Source: Tectiglobus sp965247245 (lineage in GTDB: Bacteria > Pseudomonadota > Alphaproteobacteria > Rhizobiales > Hyphomicrobiaceae). Taken from it: 64,000 nt of DNA. The stretch's first letter is position 1. Every line of letters begins with the position of its first letter. The notes beneath the pieces were generated by a model, which saw only the letters and a list, made by a program, of their open reading frames with translations, did not search any database and was not told the origin of the DNA. The position numbers were made by a program, and so were the translations under genes. Below are positions 55,852-64,000 of the stretch, piece after piece. The DNA lies in the NCBI GenBank assembly GCA_965247245.1, contig CBDFGV010000003.1:3782001-3846000 (forward strand), read 5' to 3'.

Positions 55852-56121
55852 CGCCAAAACCTGCAAGCCACTGCCAAGCTTTGGTGAACTTCGGCCCCAA
55901 GCCACAGCTCTCGCCTTACAAGCACTTGCACCAGCCAACCGCCCTCCGAGCCCCGCCATCTGTCTCAGATCATGGACGGTATCGGCGAACGTAAGTGCAT
56001 TCTGCTGCCTCTTGCATCTCCTAAGACCTGTCCAACCGGGCGCAGGGCGTTCGGATGGCACTGCCCTTGATAGGGGCGAGGCCTGCATTATCTGAATAGG
56101 AACCAAGGCAGGAGCAATCGC

Positions 56122-56484
56122 ATGAGAACTGTTTGGGCTGCAGTACTACTCACGACGATGTTCGGCCACTCAGCGCTTGCTGAGGAAGCCAAGCGCATCG
56201 GCTCGATTATTGGGTTCGACAAGGCGCAGTCCTTCGCCTGCAAACAGAAGTCGGATTACAAGGTCGTTGCGTGGGCGCACGAGCGCCGGAAGTCACTGCC
56301 GGAGGACCAAGCGCGCGTTGCCGATGAGATGAGCAAGAAAACTTATCGCGACATGACGAAATCCCTCGGCAAACTATCGACCTATCAGGAGGGCAGTTTC
56401 CAGGCCAATATGGTGAAGTTCCTATGCCGGACAATTGACTCGGTGTTGGCGAAGGCTGAGGAGAAGCACCTCAACAAGCAATAG
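56122..56484 (+). CDS. Small secreted protein, unknown
   Basis: 120 aa. Signal peptide to about residue 20 (ending HSALA). Mature helical protein with two Cys (FACKQK and FLCRTID) and Lys-rich C-terminus. No family recognised. Member of the small-gene run. Confidence 0.6.
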   Translation: MRTVWAAVLLTTMFGHSALAEEAKRIGSIIGFDKAQSFACKQKSDYKVVAWAHERRKSLPEDQARVADEMSKKTYRDMTKSLGKLSTYQEGSFQANMVKFLCRTIDSVLAKAEEKHLNKQ

Positions 56485-56599
56485 CGACCGGCACTTGGAT
56501 CAACGTCTGCCGGGATCCGGTCGGCATCGGCCCTGCGTCTCTTGACCGTGAGCTTTGAGGCTGGGCTAACTTCTACAGAGAGAATGGATCAATCATCCA

Positions 56600-57019
56600 A
56601 TGGCGCATTTTCTGACATTCGTCTTGGTGGAACCCGACCAAACAGACTTGCTGCAAACTGCGCGCAGTCGCATGCATGTATTCTTCGCGTCAGATATGGC
56701 TGAAAATCCAGATGCCAAGTGCGATGGATTTGCTATCGGTAGCCGATTCGACGGCTACATCATCGGTAAAGAGCAGCACTACAATCTTTCACCGGCAGAG
56801 TATCAGAAGCGCTATGGTCTGGATGTGATCCAACACTCGGACAACATCTGCATCGTTTCAGATATCCCACACGACGTCTCGCCTGGTGCGGTGGTGACCG
56901 CCGACGGCCAATGGCACGACGGCTTTCGCGGAAGTGCGCGAGCATGGAAAGCGGAATGGAAAAGGATCCGCACCAGCTTCCCGTCGCACATCGCCGTAGC
57001 CTTCGACTGTCACTGTTGA
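56600..57019 (+). CDS. Hypothetical protein
   Basis: 139 aa, cytoplasmic. AHFLTFVLVEPDQTDLLQTA, CDGFAIGSRFDGYIIGKEQH and CIVSDIPHDVSPGAVVTADG, plus WHDGFRG. Ferredoxin-like alternation at the start; no family recognised. Confidence 0.5.
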   Translation: MAHFLTFVLVEPDQTDLLQTARSRMHVFFASDMAENPDAKCDGFAIGSRFDGYIIGKEQHYNLSPAEYQKRYGLDVIQHSDNICIVSDIPHDVSPGAVVTADGQWHDGFRGSARAWKAEWKRIRTSFPSHIAVAFDCHC

Positions 57020-57324
57020 GGCGGATCTATTGATTGGGTTGGGCGGTGTCTTGTTCGGTGATGGCTTTCAATGACAGCGGACACGATGTGCGGGAATTGC
57101 TGGTCAACCGAGCATAATCCGTCTAATATAATCATATGGCTGAGGGAATGGTTGGCGTAGTCCTCGAACACTCGCGGTTGATCTTGCGATAGTCATCTAG
57201 ATGCACACGATCTGCAAGCGCAGCTGACCAATGTAGAACACCGAAGGGAGAGGATGGGGCGACTGCATCTTCGGGCTACGGGCTAAGCATGTGCAGCCCC
57301 TATCGAGACGAGTTGAAAGGAGAT
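57020..57324. other. Intergenic region with promoter-like box
   Basis: 305 bases without a supported gene. A perfect TATAAT occurs at 57127-57132 without a good -35. An uncertain start (57289 or 57325) of the next gene lies at its right edge. Confidence 0.4.
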
Positions 57325-57693
57325 ATGCTAACGACGATGGACATCGAGAAAGAAATCACCGAATTGAAGCGCCGTGCAGATATGACAGACACGAGACTCG
57401 CGCGCGCCGAGGGCCAGTTTGAATTCGTCTCCGGCCAGCTTAGAGACATGCAGCTCTATATGCACAACCGATTCGGCGCGATTGATGATCAGTTCGATAC
57501 CATCAACGATCGGTTCAATTCCATCGACAATCGGCTGAGTAAAATTGACAATCGTTTCGACGCGATGGAGAGACGCTTCGTAGCCATGGAAAGTCGCCTT
57601 GATGGAACCGACGACAAGCTCGACAGCATTGGCGCTGACGTCAAAGCACTCGTCTCAACCGTCGGCCAATTGGTGCAGCGCGACGGCGGATGA
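57325..57693 (+). CDS. Coiled-coil protein with DRF/NRF heptad-type repeats
   Basis: 122 aa (ATG 57325 after AAAGGAG; 57289 and 57337 also open). EKEITELKRRADMTDTRLAR, then a run of near-identical 7-residue units (DDQFDTI, NDRFNSI, DNRLSKI, DNRFDAM, ERRFVAM, ESRLDGT, DDKLDSI). Such D-x-R-F-x-x-I repeats build parallel coiled coils, as in phage tail-fibre-like and membrane-anchored stalk proteins. No signal peptide. Function unknown. Confidence 0.6.
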   Translation: MLTTMDIEKEITELKRRADMTDTRLARAEGQFEFVSGQLRDMQLYMHNRFGAIDDQFDTINDRFNSIDNRLSKIDNRFDAMERRFVAMESRLDGTDDKLDSIGADVKALVSTVGQLVQRDGG

Positions 57694-57772
57694 TAATCTA
57701 TGCCGTAACATTGTGGTTGGTTGATCTGATCATTCCTAGAGACACAGTGCGGGCTAGGAGCTAGCAACAGGT

Positions 57773-58348
57773 CTATCTCTCCGTCCATTCATCCAGCCAT
57801 GGCTCCACTTCCACACCCTTGTCCATGTCAGGACTATGCGGGAAGGCATCGACGTTCTGCTCAAAAACCTCCCAAATATGATCTGGCACTACGAACGGTA
57901 CATCGTCTGCGTCGAAAACCTGCCCTGGCCGCACACCCAGTTTCACAATACCCTTCGCGATAAGCGACTTCGCGTGTCCCCCGTTTGAGTCGCAGTGAAA
58001 TATCTTGTTCTGATGGTGCAATAAATGACCGATGATCTGACGATCCTTGTCTGTCATGTATGGAATGTATCTCGCTGCAGAATGTTTTTCTCTACGTTTC
58101 TCTAGCCAGTTTCGCAACCGTTCTTTCGGAGCAAAAACCGAGGTTAGAGTTTCGCCGATGCTGGCTAGTGATAAACAGCCGGCGACAATCATTGCCAGCC
58201 ATACTATTGGGATTATCGCGGGAAATTTATCCGTCGGGATAACCGTAAAGTAAACCAGAGCTAGAAAAACGGCACACCCAGCGAATAGGAACGAGGTCTG
58301 CCAACCACTCGCCTTGAGAAGTTCCAACCATCTGGCATCGATTGGCAT
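57773..58348 (-). CDS. Superinfection exclusion B (SieB)-like membrane protein
   Basis: 191 aa. Two membrane helices (about 18-36 and 45-62), then a soluble domain with SARYIPYMTDKDRQIIGHLL, HQNKIFHCDSNGGHAKSLIAKGI and VVPDHIWEVFEQN. This matches the SieB layout: two N-terminal helices, 'LT.dEk.iL..f...n..t......dg.v..L..kGIl', ending in a W-x-x-L/F strand. SieB aborts infection by related phages in Salmonella phage P22. It is 9 bases after the YodC-like gene. Match is by pattern. Confidence 0.55.
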   Translation of the reverse strand: MPIDARWLELLKASGWQTSFLFAGCAVFLALVYFTVIPTDKFPAIIPIVWLAMIVAGCLSLASIGETLTSVFAPKERLRNWLEKRREKHSAARYIPYMTDKDRQIIGHLLHHQNKIFHCDSNGGHAKSLIAKGIVKLGVRPGQVFDADDVPFVVPDHIWEVFEQNVDAFPHSPDMDKGVEVEPWLDEWTER

Positions 58349-58357
58349 CGCTTGAAA

Positions 58358-58630
58358 CTATCTGCCGCGTCGAGCGCGCACCCACGAGCTCCCATCTTTC
58401 GATCGATCTCTATAGTTTTGCTGAATTTCCGCTCGTCGATTTGCTTCGCGCGCCTCTCTTTCCGACCAAAGCTCCAAGGCACCGGGAGAGTACGTTGCCT
58501 TTATCGGGCGACCGTGTTCATCCTCCCGTTCACAGACCAGATCACCAGCAGGGTGTTTGATCTCTATGACTATCATTTTTTTATTGCCTGTGAGATGACA
58601 AACCGCGTCGCCAATTTGAAATTTTCTCAT
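58358..58630 (-). CDS. YodC/DUF2158-like small protein
   Basis: 90 aa. MRKFQIGDAVCHLTGNKKMI, VIEIKHPAGDLVCERED and YSPGALELW reproduce the DUF2158/YodC pattern (GD.V.lk.GGp.M.v......vec.Wf.....e.f....L), with a longer Arg-rich C-terminus. Role unknown. It heads a two-gene unit with the SieB-like gene and follows prfC by 182 bases. Confidence 0.6.
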   Translation of the reverse strand: MRKFQIGDAVCHLTGNKKMIVIEIKHPAGDLVCEREDEHGRPIKATYSPGALELWSEREAREANRRAEIQQNYRDRSKDGSSWVRARRGR

Positions 58631-58688
58631 AATGATGTGTCGTCAACAGCTGCCAGGGGTAAGTGATAGTCACTTCACTGATTAATTT

Positions 58689-58717
58689 AGTTTTAACTGG
58701 GAAATATGATGTGTCAA
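58689..58717 (-). promoter_or_regulatory. Possible promoter of the YodC-like/SieB-like pair
   Basis: TTGACA on the minus strand (58712-58717), with TAAAAC 16 bases on, in an AT-rich leader after prfC. The -10 is weak. Confidence 0.3.
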
Positions 58718-58812
58718 GTGACTAGTCGAGCGGTGCGCAGTCCTTGCAGGCGGGTTAGATTTTTCCTGATGTCTGACACGCCTGACACCAGACGGGCCTT
58801 TCCACTCAACTC

Positions 58813-60390
58813 CTAATCCAGTTCCTTGGTCTTCAGGAACTTGATCTCTTCATTGGCGTCTTCTTTGTACTTCAGTTCCCATGGGCCCTGGCACATGAAG
58901 ACCGGATCGCCGTCGCGGTCGGCCATCACTGCACTCTTATTAAGCTTGATGAACGTCGCCAGCGCCTTCTCATCGTCGGACTTGAGCCAACGCGCCGTCG
59001 CGTAGGGCGTCGCCTCGAACGAGAGGTCCACCTTGTATTCATTCTTGGCGCGGTCGGAGACCACATCGAGCTGTAGTGGACCAATCGCACCGACAATCCA
59101 CTGCGTGCCGATGTCCGGTTTGAACACCTGGATCAAGCCCTCCTCGGAGAGATCCTGCAGCGCCTGGCGCAGCTGCTTGATGCGCGTCGTATCCACCAGG
59201 TGGACACGGCGCAGGATTTCCGGTGCAAATACCGGGATGCCGGTGAAGCGCATGTCCTCGCCTTCGGTGAATGTGTCACCGACGCGGATGCTGCCGTGGT
59301 TGGGAATGCCGATCACATCGCCGGCGCCGGCCTCTTCGGCAATCTCGCGGTCCTGCGCCATGAAGATGATCGGGCTGTGCACCAGGACATCTTTGCCGGT
59401 CCGCACCTGACGCAGTTTCATGCCGCGTTTGAAGTCGCCGGAGCAAAGCCGCAGGAACGCGATGCGGTCGCGGTGGTTCTTGTCCATGTTGGCCTGGACC
59501 TTGAACACAAAGCCGCTGACAGGTTTTTCTTGTGGCTCGACGGTGCGCACGTTGGTCGGGCTTGGCCGCGGCTCCGGCGCATGGTCCGCGATGATGTCGA
59601 GCAGGCTCAGGATACCGTAATCGCGCAGCGCACTGCCAAAGACGACCGGTGTCAGATGGCCCTCGCGGTAGGCATCCCGGTCAAACTCGGAATAGCCGCC
59701 GACAGCAAGCTCGGCACTCTCTCTCGCTTGTTCCAGAACCTCGGCATCTACAATGGCATCGAGTTTCTCATCATCCAGCCCGGTGCAATCAACCACCGTG
59801 TCGAAGGCGCCGGCTGCGCTTTTGGTCGACGTCGCGAACTGATTGGTTTGAAGGTCAAAGCAGCCATGGAAACGTCCGCCCATTCCAATCGGCCAGACCC
59901 GTGGGCAGATGTCGAGCTGCAACTCATCCTGGATCTGGTCCAGCGTCTCAAACGGATCGCGGCCTTCGCGGTCGACCTTGTTGACGAAGGTAATGATCGG
60001 AATGTCACGCAGCCGGCAGACCTCGAACAGCTTGCGCGTCTGGCTCTCGATACCGCGTGCGGCGTCAATCACCATGACGGCGGAATCGACTGCCGTCAGC
60101 GTCCGGTAGGTGTCTTCGGAAAAATCCTCGTGGCCCGGCGTATCAAGCAGGTTGTAGAGTAGCCCGCGGTGCTCGAACGTCATCACCGATGATGTCACCG
60201 AGATGCCGCGCTCCTGCTCGATCTTCATCCAGTCAGAGCGCGCACGTCGGGCCTCGCCGCGCGCTTTCACGGTGCCGGCCAGGTGAATGGCGCCGCCGGT
60301 AAACAGCAGCTTCTCGGTCAACGTCGTTTTACCGGCGTCCGGGTGGGAAATAATCGCAAACGTACGGCGGCGGTCGTAAGGAACCGGCAT
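58813..60390 (-). CDS. prfC: Peptide chain release factor 3
   Basis: 525 aa GTPase that recycles RF1/RF2 from the ribosome. P-loop SHPDAGKTT at 15-23, DTPGHEDFSED (G3), FVNKVDRE (G4), and RF3-specific GRFHGCFDLQTNQF. Domain III-type GQVIVDVV-like region and C-terminal FLKTKELD are as in the family. ATG 60390. Confidence 0.97.
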   Translation of the reverse strand: MPVPYDRRRTFAIISHPDAGKTTLTEKLLFTGGAIHLAGTVKARGEARRARSDWMKIEQERGISVTSSVMTFEHRGLLYNLLDTPGHEDFSEDTYRTLTAVDSAVMVIDAARGIESQTRKLFEVCRLRDIPIITFVNKVDREGRDPFETLDQIQDELQLDICPRVWPIGMGGRFHGCFDLQTNQFATSTKSAAGAFDTVVDCTGLDDEKLDAIVDAEVLEQARESAELAVGGYSEFDRDAYREGHLTPVVFGSALRDYGILSLLDIIADHAPEPRPSPTNVRTVEPQEKPVSGFVFKVQANMDKNHRDRIAFLRLCSGDFKRGMKLRQVRTGKDVLVHSPIIFMAQDREIAEEAGAGDVIGIPNHGSIRVGDTFTEGEDMRFTGIPVFAPEILRRVHLVDTTRIKQLRQALQDLSEEGLIQVFKPDIGTQWIVGAIGPLQLDVVSDRAKNEYKVDLSFEATPYATARWLKSDDEKALATFIKLNKSAVMADRDGDPVFMCQGPWELKYKEDANEEIKFLKTKELD

Positions 60391-60597
60391 CGATCAATGT
60401 CCAGCTGTTAGTGAGATTTGGCCGCCTTTTACATGAGTTCGGGCGATAAGGGAAATGTGTGACAGGAGGAGCCTTCATAGATTGCGAATCTGACAATCAA
60501 ATGATTGATCCGCGTGCCGCAATCCAATCGAGTTAAGGGACCCCAACCAGCTTGCTGGAACAGCGTGTTCATCCTTGGCTCATCGGTTTCCAGAAGC
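60391..60597. other. Region between prfC and REP-like repeat
   Basis: No gene recognised. Minus-strand frame 60429-60743 crosses the REP palindrome and GIY-YIG 3' end and is taken as spurious. Confidence 0.4.
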
Positions 60598-60622
60598 GTC
60601 ATCCCGGTGCTTGTCACCGGGA
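60598..60622 (+). repeat. REP-like palindrome, left copy
   Basis: A 25-base sequence beginning GTCATCCCGGTGCTTG and ending TCACCGGGA, with a CCGGTG/CACCGG stem, identical to the reverse complement of 61082-61106. Its type is common between genes of alphaproteobacteria. Confidence 0.75.
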
Positions 60623-60720
60623 GCCATGTTGCAGCTCTATCAAAGAAGGTTGTTGTCACAAAGTAATACAGGGGTACCAACAACTGGCGTTTCCGCGAGT
60701 TCCCGCGCTTGGTAGCATCA

Positions 60721-61056
60721 TCAATTACGCTGCAACTTGTCATTCATCAGATGCACACCAGGAAGTCCCGGATACAGATCTAGCCAGTGTGGATTTTCAC
60801 GTTCAATGATGTTGATCTTCCATTGCCGTGGCCATTCCTTGATTGCTTTCTCTCTCTGAATGGCCTTGGCGGCTGTTGAAAACTGCTGATACCAAACCAG
60901 ACGATACACACGGTACTTGCGCGTAAACGAAGAACCGTGGCCATGGCGGTGTTGTTGGATGCGACGGATCAAGCCGTTGGTAACACCCACGTAAAGTGTG
61001 CCGTAAGGGCGGCTTGCCAAGATATAGGCGAAGTAGCTTCGCTGAGAAGAATTCAC
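60721..61056 (-). CDS. GIY-YIG family nuclease
   Basis: 111 aa from GTG 61056; an ATG at 61125 would make the N-terminus a translation of the REP repeat (CHPGACHRDP), so it is unlikely to be the start. FAYILASRPYGTLYVGVTNG has AYI and YVG in the GIY-YIG positions, with R in GLIRRIQQHR and E in KAIQREKAIKEW. UvrC-N/YhbQ-like fold, one nuclease domain only, no DNA-binding domain. Bracketed by two inverted REP-like palindromes. Confidence 0.85.
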   Translation of the reverse strand: MNSSQRSYFAYILASRPYGTLYVGVTNGLIRRIQQHRHGHGSSFTRKYRVYRLVWYQQFSTAAKAIQREKAIKEWPRQWKINIIERENPHWLDLYPGLPGVHLMNDKLQRN

Positions 61057-61081
61057 AACACTGAATATACCGAACAATGGG

Positions 61082-61106
61082 TCCCGGTGACAAGCACCGG
61101 GATGAC
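61082..61106 (-). repeat. REP-like palindrome, right copy (inverted)
   Basis: Reverse complement identical over 25 bases to 60598-60622, facing the other way. The GIY-YIG gene lies between; similarity then weakens within about ten bases on both outer sides. Confidence 0.75.
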
Positions 61107-61334
61107 ATCCGTTGAAACTGCTCATATTTCGATCTCTTCTGGCGTCGACGCATTTGGCTGGGAGCCAGTATGTTGAGACAAGCGACCTGCACTCCGGCGA
61201 AGAGTGATCCTGCTGCTCTCAGATGTCACTCCACGTTACAATGTCGAGGCGAGTATCTCAGCTTGGCGAAACTCTAGCATTCAGAGTAGCGTTGTTTTCA
61301 AACTGCGAATTCGGTTTAGGGGAGGCGAGCGAGC

Positions 61335-61817
61335 ATGGCCGAAGACATATCATTTCGGGTGAACGGCAAAGAGGTGACGGTGAATGCCGCGCCCAGTACT
61401 CCGCTGCTCCTGGCCCTGCGCAACGATCTGGCCCTCAAAGGCACACGCCATGGCTGCGGTGAGGGCGACTGCGGCGCGTGTACTGTACTGATCGACGGCC
61501 GGCCGGTGACGTCCTGCAATACGCCGGTTGAAGCCGTGCAAGGGCAAAATGTGGAAACCGTCGAGCAGCTGACAGCTGAGGCAGCGAACCATCCGCTCGT
61601 TACGGCGGTGCTTGAAGAGCAGGCCGGCCAGTGCGGCTATTGCCTGCCGGGCATCCTGATGCGCGCCAAGGCGCTTCTCGCCGAAACCGCGCAGCCGGAC
61701 CGCGCCACGATCGCCGCGGCGCTGGACGACAATCTATGCCGCTGCGGCGCCCACAACCGCATCATGCGTGCGATCGAAAAGGCAGGCGCAGCCATGGCCG
61801 GGGAGGCACGGTCATGA
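61335..61817 (+). CDS. Molybdenum hydroxylase small 2Fe-2S subunit
   Basis: 160 aa, GGGGAGG 10 bases before ATG. Plant-type [2Fe-2S] ligands Cys41, 46, 49, 61 (CGEGDCGAC...C) and second cluster Cys100, 103, 135, 137 (CGYC...CRC). These are the IorA/NdhS/XdhA-type small subunits of xanthine-oxidase family hydroxylases, which pass electrons from the molybdenum subunit. The stop overlaps the next start as ATGA. A separate FAD subunit is not seen downstream, so an IorAB-like cytochrome-linked type is possible. Confidence 0.93.
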   Translation: MAEDISFRVNGKEVTVNAAPSTPLLLALRNDLALKGTRHGCGEGDCGACTVLIDGRPVTSCNTPVEAVQGQNVETVEQLTAEAANHPLVTAVLEEQAGQCGYCLPGILMRAKALLAETAQPDRATIAAALDDNLCRCGAHNRIMRAIEKAGAAMAGEARS

Positions 61818-63919
61818 TCGACATCAAGGCATCGCCAAGTATCGACGATAACCCGAACTGCGCGGACTGGCTCGACCTGTCACAAGACGGCAAGGTCCTT
61901 CTCAGAACCGGCAAGGTGGAGATCGGACAGGGGATACTGACGGCCCTGGTCCAGATCGCGGCTGATGAGCTCGACATCAGCCCGGATCGTTTCGAAGTGC
62001 TCTCCGGCCATACCCGGCTCGGTCCGTTGGAAGGTCAAACATCCAGCTCGTTATCTCTGGAAGTCTCCGGCCGCGCCATCCGGCTGGCAGCATCAGCAAC
62101 CCGTAAACGGCTGGCGGAAGAAGCTGCAACGTTGCTGCAGGCCAAGCCCGAGGAGATCGCGTTTGAAGACGGCGCCGTCAAGGTTGGTGATCGCGAGACG
62201 CCGTTGACGTCATGGACGTTGGCGCAGACGGTCGCGCTCGACGTGCCGGTGATGGATCATGCAGCACCCAAGCCAGCTGCCGCGCGCCGGGTTATCGGCA
62301 CCTCACTGCCGCGCCGTGATCTGACCGCCAAGGCAACCGGCGCTCCTTTCATTCAGGATCTCGCGCTCGATGGCATGAAGCATGGCCGCGTTCTGCAGTC
62401 GCCCTCACAGATGAGCCGCGTTGCAAGCTTCGACGCGGATGCGTTGGCAGCAAAGTTTCCTGACGTGAAGATTGTCCGCAGTGGCTCATTCATCGGCGTC
62501 ATTGCAGATCGCGAGGAAGTCGCCATCAAGGCGATTGAGGCAGCAGGGCAACTGACCCAGTGGGATGACGGCGCAAGCGTGACTGCCGATATCGTCGAGC
62601 AGGTCCACAGCGCTGAGGGTGAACTGATTGAGATCGCGAACGCGGGAGACGCGTCTGCCAGCACTGATCGCAAGGTGACGATCTCGGCACGCAAAGCCTT
62701 TTTCGCGCATGCCTCGATTGCCCCGTCCTGCGCACTTGCAACTTGGCGCGACGGGCATCTCGAAGTCTATTCTCACACGCAGGGACCACACGGTTTGCGC
62801 GATGCCCTCGGCATCGTCTTCGGTATCGAGCCGCTGGCCAATGTGACGGTGATCCATAAGCCCGGTGCGGGAACCTACGGCCATAGCGGCCAGGACGATG
62901 TCGCGTGCGACGCAGCCCTTTTGGCGAAAGAAGTGTCAGGTACACCGGTGCGGGTGATCTGGTCCCGGTCGGACGACTTCGTTGCCTCGCCATTGGGCCC
63001 GGGTATGGTCGTCGATGGAGAAGCCACCCTCGGTGATGACGGACGTCTGGCAAGCTTCGCGATCACGTCCCACAGTCAGCCCCATGCACAGCGACCCGGT
63101 GGCGGTGGTATTGCGCGTCTCACCTCGGCCGAGCTGATCGATCCGCCGTTCCCCTGGGTGCCGAATGACGACGTGCCCCCGGTGCGCGGCGGCGGTGCCG
63201 ATCGCAACGCAACACCGCTCTACAAGATCCCCAATCTTCACGTGGCCAAGAAGATCGTCAAAGACATTCCGGTCCGAACGTCGGCGCTACGTGGGCTCGG
63301 AGCCATCGTTAATGTCTTCGCTGTCGAAGCGCTCATGGATGACGCGGCTGAGCTGGCCGGCGTCGATGCGGTCCAGTTTCGTCTTGATCATCTTGCGGAC
63401 GAGCGTGCCAAGGCCGTGATCGCACGGGCAGCTGAAATGGCCGGCTGGCCAGGCGCGCCCTCGGACAACGAAGGCTTTGGCATTGGCTTCGCACAATACA
63501 AGAACAAGAGCGCCTACTGTGCCGTCGTCGCCAAGGTGCTTCTGGAAGACGAAGTTCGTCTCGCGCAAATCTGGGCTGCGGCGGATGCCGGAGAAATCGT
63601 CAATCCCGATGGTCTGATGAATCAAATCGAAGGCGGCATAGTTCAGGGTGCCAGCTGGACACTGAAAGAGGCCGTCCAGTTCGAGGGTGATCGGGTAGTC
63701 AGTGATAGCTGGCAGAGTTATCCGATCCTGAAATTCTCCGAGGTGCCGGAGATCGAAGTTGATCTCATCGATCGGCCGGACCAGCAACCGCTCGGCGCCG
63801 GCGAAACATCGGTTTCACCGACAGCCGCCGCGATCGGCAATGCGGTCAGGCGGGCGCTTGGGGTCCGGATCACGGAGATGCCGATCACGCGCGAGGCTAT
63901 AGCACGGGCGGCGACTTAG
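61814..63919 (+). CDS. Molybdopterin large subunit of xanthine-oxidase family hydroxylase
   Basis: 701 aa from ATG 61814 (the open frame extends upstream but overlaps the small subunit). LRTGKVEIGQGILTALVQIA and EVLSGHTRLGPLEGQTSSS bind the molybdopterin, a PGAGTYGHSGQDDVACDAAL segment follows, then the near-C-terminal LGAGETSVSPTAAAIGNAV with the catalytic Glu at about 664. It lacks the common N-terminal FAD-linked part, and together with the small subunit is of isoquinoline-1-oxidoreductase or nicotinate-hydroxylase type. It oxidises N-heterocycles or aldehydes with water as oxygen source. No specific substrate gene in view. Confidence 0.92.
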   Translation: MIDIKASPSIDDNPNCADWLDLSQDGKVLLRTGKVEIGQGILTALVQIAADELDISPDRFEVLSGHTRLGPLEGQTSSSLSLEVSGRAIRLAASATRKRLAEEAATLLQAKPEEIAFEDGAVKVGDRETPLTSWTLAQTVALDVPVMDHAAPKPAAARRVIGTSLPRRDLTAKATGAPFIQDLALDGMKHGRVLQSPSQMSRVASFDADALAAKFPDVKIVRSGSFIGVIADREEVAIKAIEAAGQLTQWDDGASVTADIVEQVHSAEGELIEIANAGDASASTDRKVTISARKAFFAHASIAPSCALATWRDGHLEVYSHTQGPHGLRDALGIVFGIEPLANVTVIHKPGAGTYGHSGQDDVACDAALLAKEVSGTPVRVIWSRSDDFVASPLGPGMVVDGEATLGDDGRLASFAITSHSQPHAQRPGGGGIARLTSAELIDPPFPWVPNDDVPPVRGGGADRNATPLYKIPNLHVAKKIVKDIPVRTSALRGLGAIVNVFAVEALMDDAAELAGVDAVQFRLDHLADERAKAVIARAAEMAGWPGAPSDNEGFGIGFAQYKNKSAYCAVVAKVLLEDEVRLAQIWAAADAGEIVNPDGLMNQIEGGIVQGASWTLKEAVQFEGDRVVSDSWQSYPILKFSEVPEIEVDLIDRPDQQPLGAGETSVSPTAAAIGNAVRRALGVRITEMPITREAIARAAT

Positions 63920-63940
63920 TCCTCGCGAGAAGCGATTGAT

Positions 63941-64000
63941 TCAGGTCAGTTGGCCGCCGTCGCTGTCATCAACGGCGAGCAGGGCATCGCTCTCGTCTTT
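63941..64000 (-). CDS. C-terminal end of a gene entering from the right
   Basis: On the minus strand an open frame enters at 64000 and stops with TGA at 63941, reading KDESDALLAVDDSDGGQLT. Only 19 residues seen; family not determinable. It converges on the molybdenum hydroxylase gene. Confidence 0.35.
   Translation of the reverse strand, partial: KDESDALLAVDDSDGGQLT

Noticed and set aside
59200..60162. Long forward frame inside prfC
   Set aside because: Antisense to a complete, highly conserved RF3.
1..64000. CRISPR array, prophage or integrative element
   Set aside because: No regularly spaced direct repeats, no integrase, transposase, phage structural or tRNA-end attachment sequences seen.

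Overview
The window looks like chromosomal DNA of an alphaproteobacterium, most likely of the Rhizobiales/Hyphomicrobiales breadth. This rests on gene content and moderate-to-high GC by eye: two family III CoA-transferases, GcvA-type and other LysR regulators, an Omp-like beta barrel, a short histidine kinase coupled to a HerA-like ATPase, and an sRNA-like locus with CCUCC single-stranded motifs. I see no transposase, integrase, phage structural gene, rRNA, tRNA or CRISPR array.

Layout. 1-5.2 kb: end of a secreted protein gene, kptA, a metal-type ArsR/permease operon with a palindromic operator and a terminator, a DUF3095 protein and a CoA-transferase. 5.3-9 kb: recR, converging on a translationally coupled histidine kinase/HerA-like ATPase pair. 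9-10.2 kb: a racemase-type CoA-transferase. 10.3-16.3 kb: envelope polysaccharide/glycolipid genes (nucleotide-sugar dehydratase, DEDDh exonuclease, WecA-like transferase, GT-C enzyme, GT2), the last three overlapping end to start. 16.4-18 kb: def-fmt, converging on a LysR gene that diverges from a TSUP exporter. 19.7-25 kb: small winged-helix-like protein, M15 peptidase, PAS-GAF-GGEEF diguanylate cyclase, DUF3291 protein, outer-membrane barrel, and a 1 kb gap with a dispersed repeat. 25.6-31.9 kb: hydroxyacid dehydrogenase, GT-like protein, LURP-one-like protein, PQQ-type sugar dehydrogenase with a start-codon hairpin, VWA lipoprotein-like protein. 31.9-37.7 kb: class IV aminotransferase diverging from an old-yellow-enzyme/FeS/FAD reductase plus an HbpS-like protein, an sRNA candidate behind a perfect CRP-type site, truA, and a six-repeat secreted protein. 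38-43 kb: GT8, MAPEG, acyl-CoA synthetase, 1-Cys peroxiredoxin, ketopantoate-reductase family. 43-53 kb: second repeat copy in inverted orientation, Cys-rich secreted protein, DinB, RTX protein, DUF805, LysR, beta-propeller glycosidase-like protein, GGDEF-EAL protein. 53-58.6 kb: a run of small orphan genes ending in a SieB-like/YodC-like pair. 58.8-64 kb: prfC, a GIY-YIG gene bracketed by inverted REP-like palindromes, and a two-subunit molybdenum hydroxylase.

The strongest candidates for something new are: the inverted dispersed repeat at 25.1-25.5 and 43.1-43.4 kb with a nested, compensating hairpin pair in one copy; the GIY-YIG gene between two REP-like palindromes; the CRP-site/sRNA locus at 35.5 kb; the SieB-like/YodC-like pair; the six-repeat two-cysteine secreted protein; and the hairpin that buries the start codon at 28676. 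All similarity calls are from recognition of motifs by eye; no database search was run.
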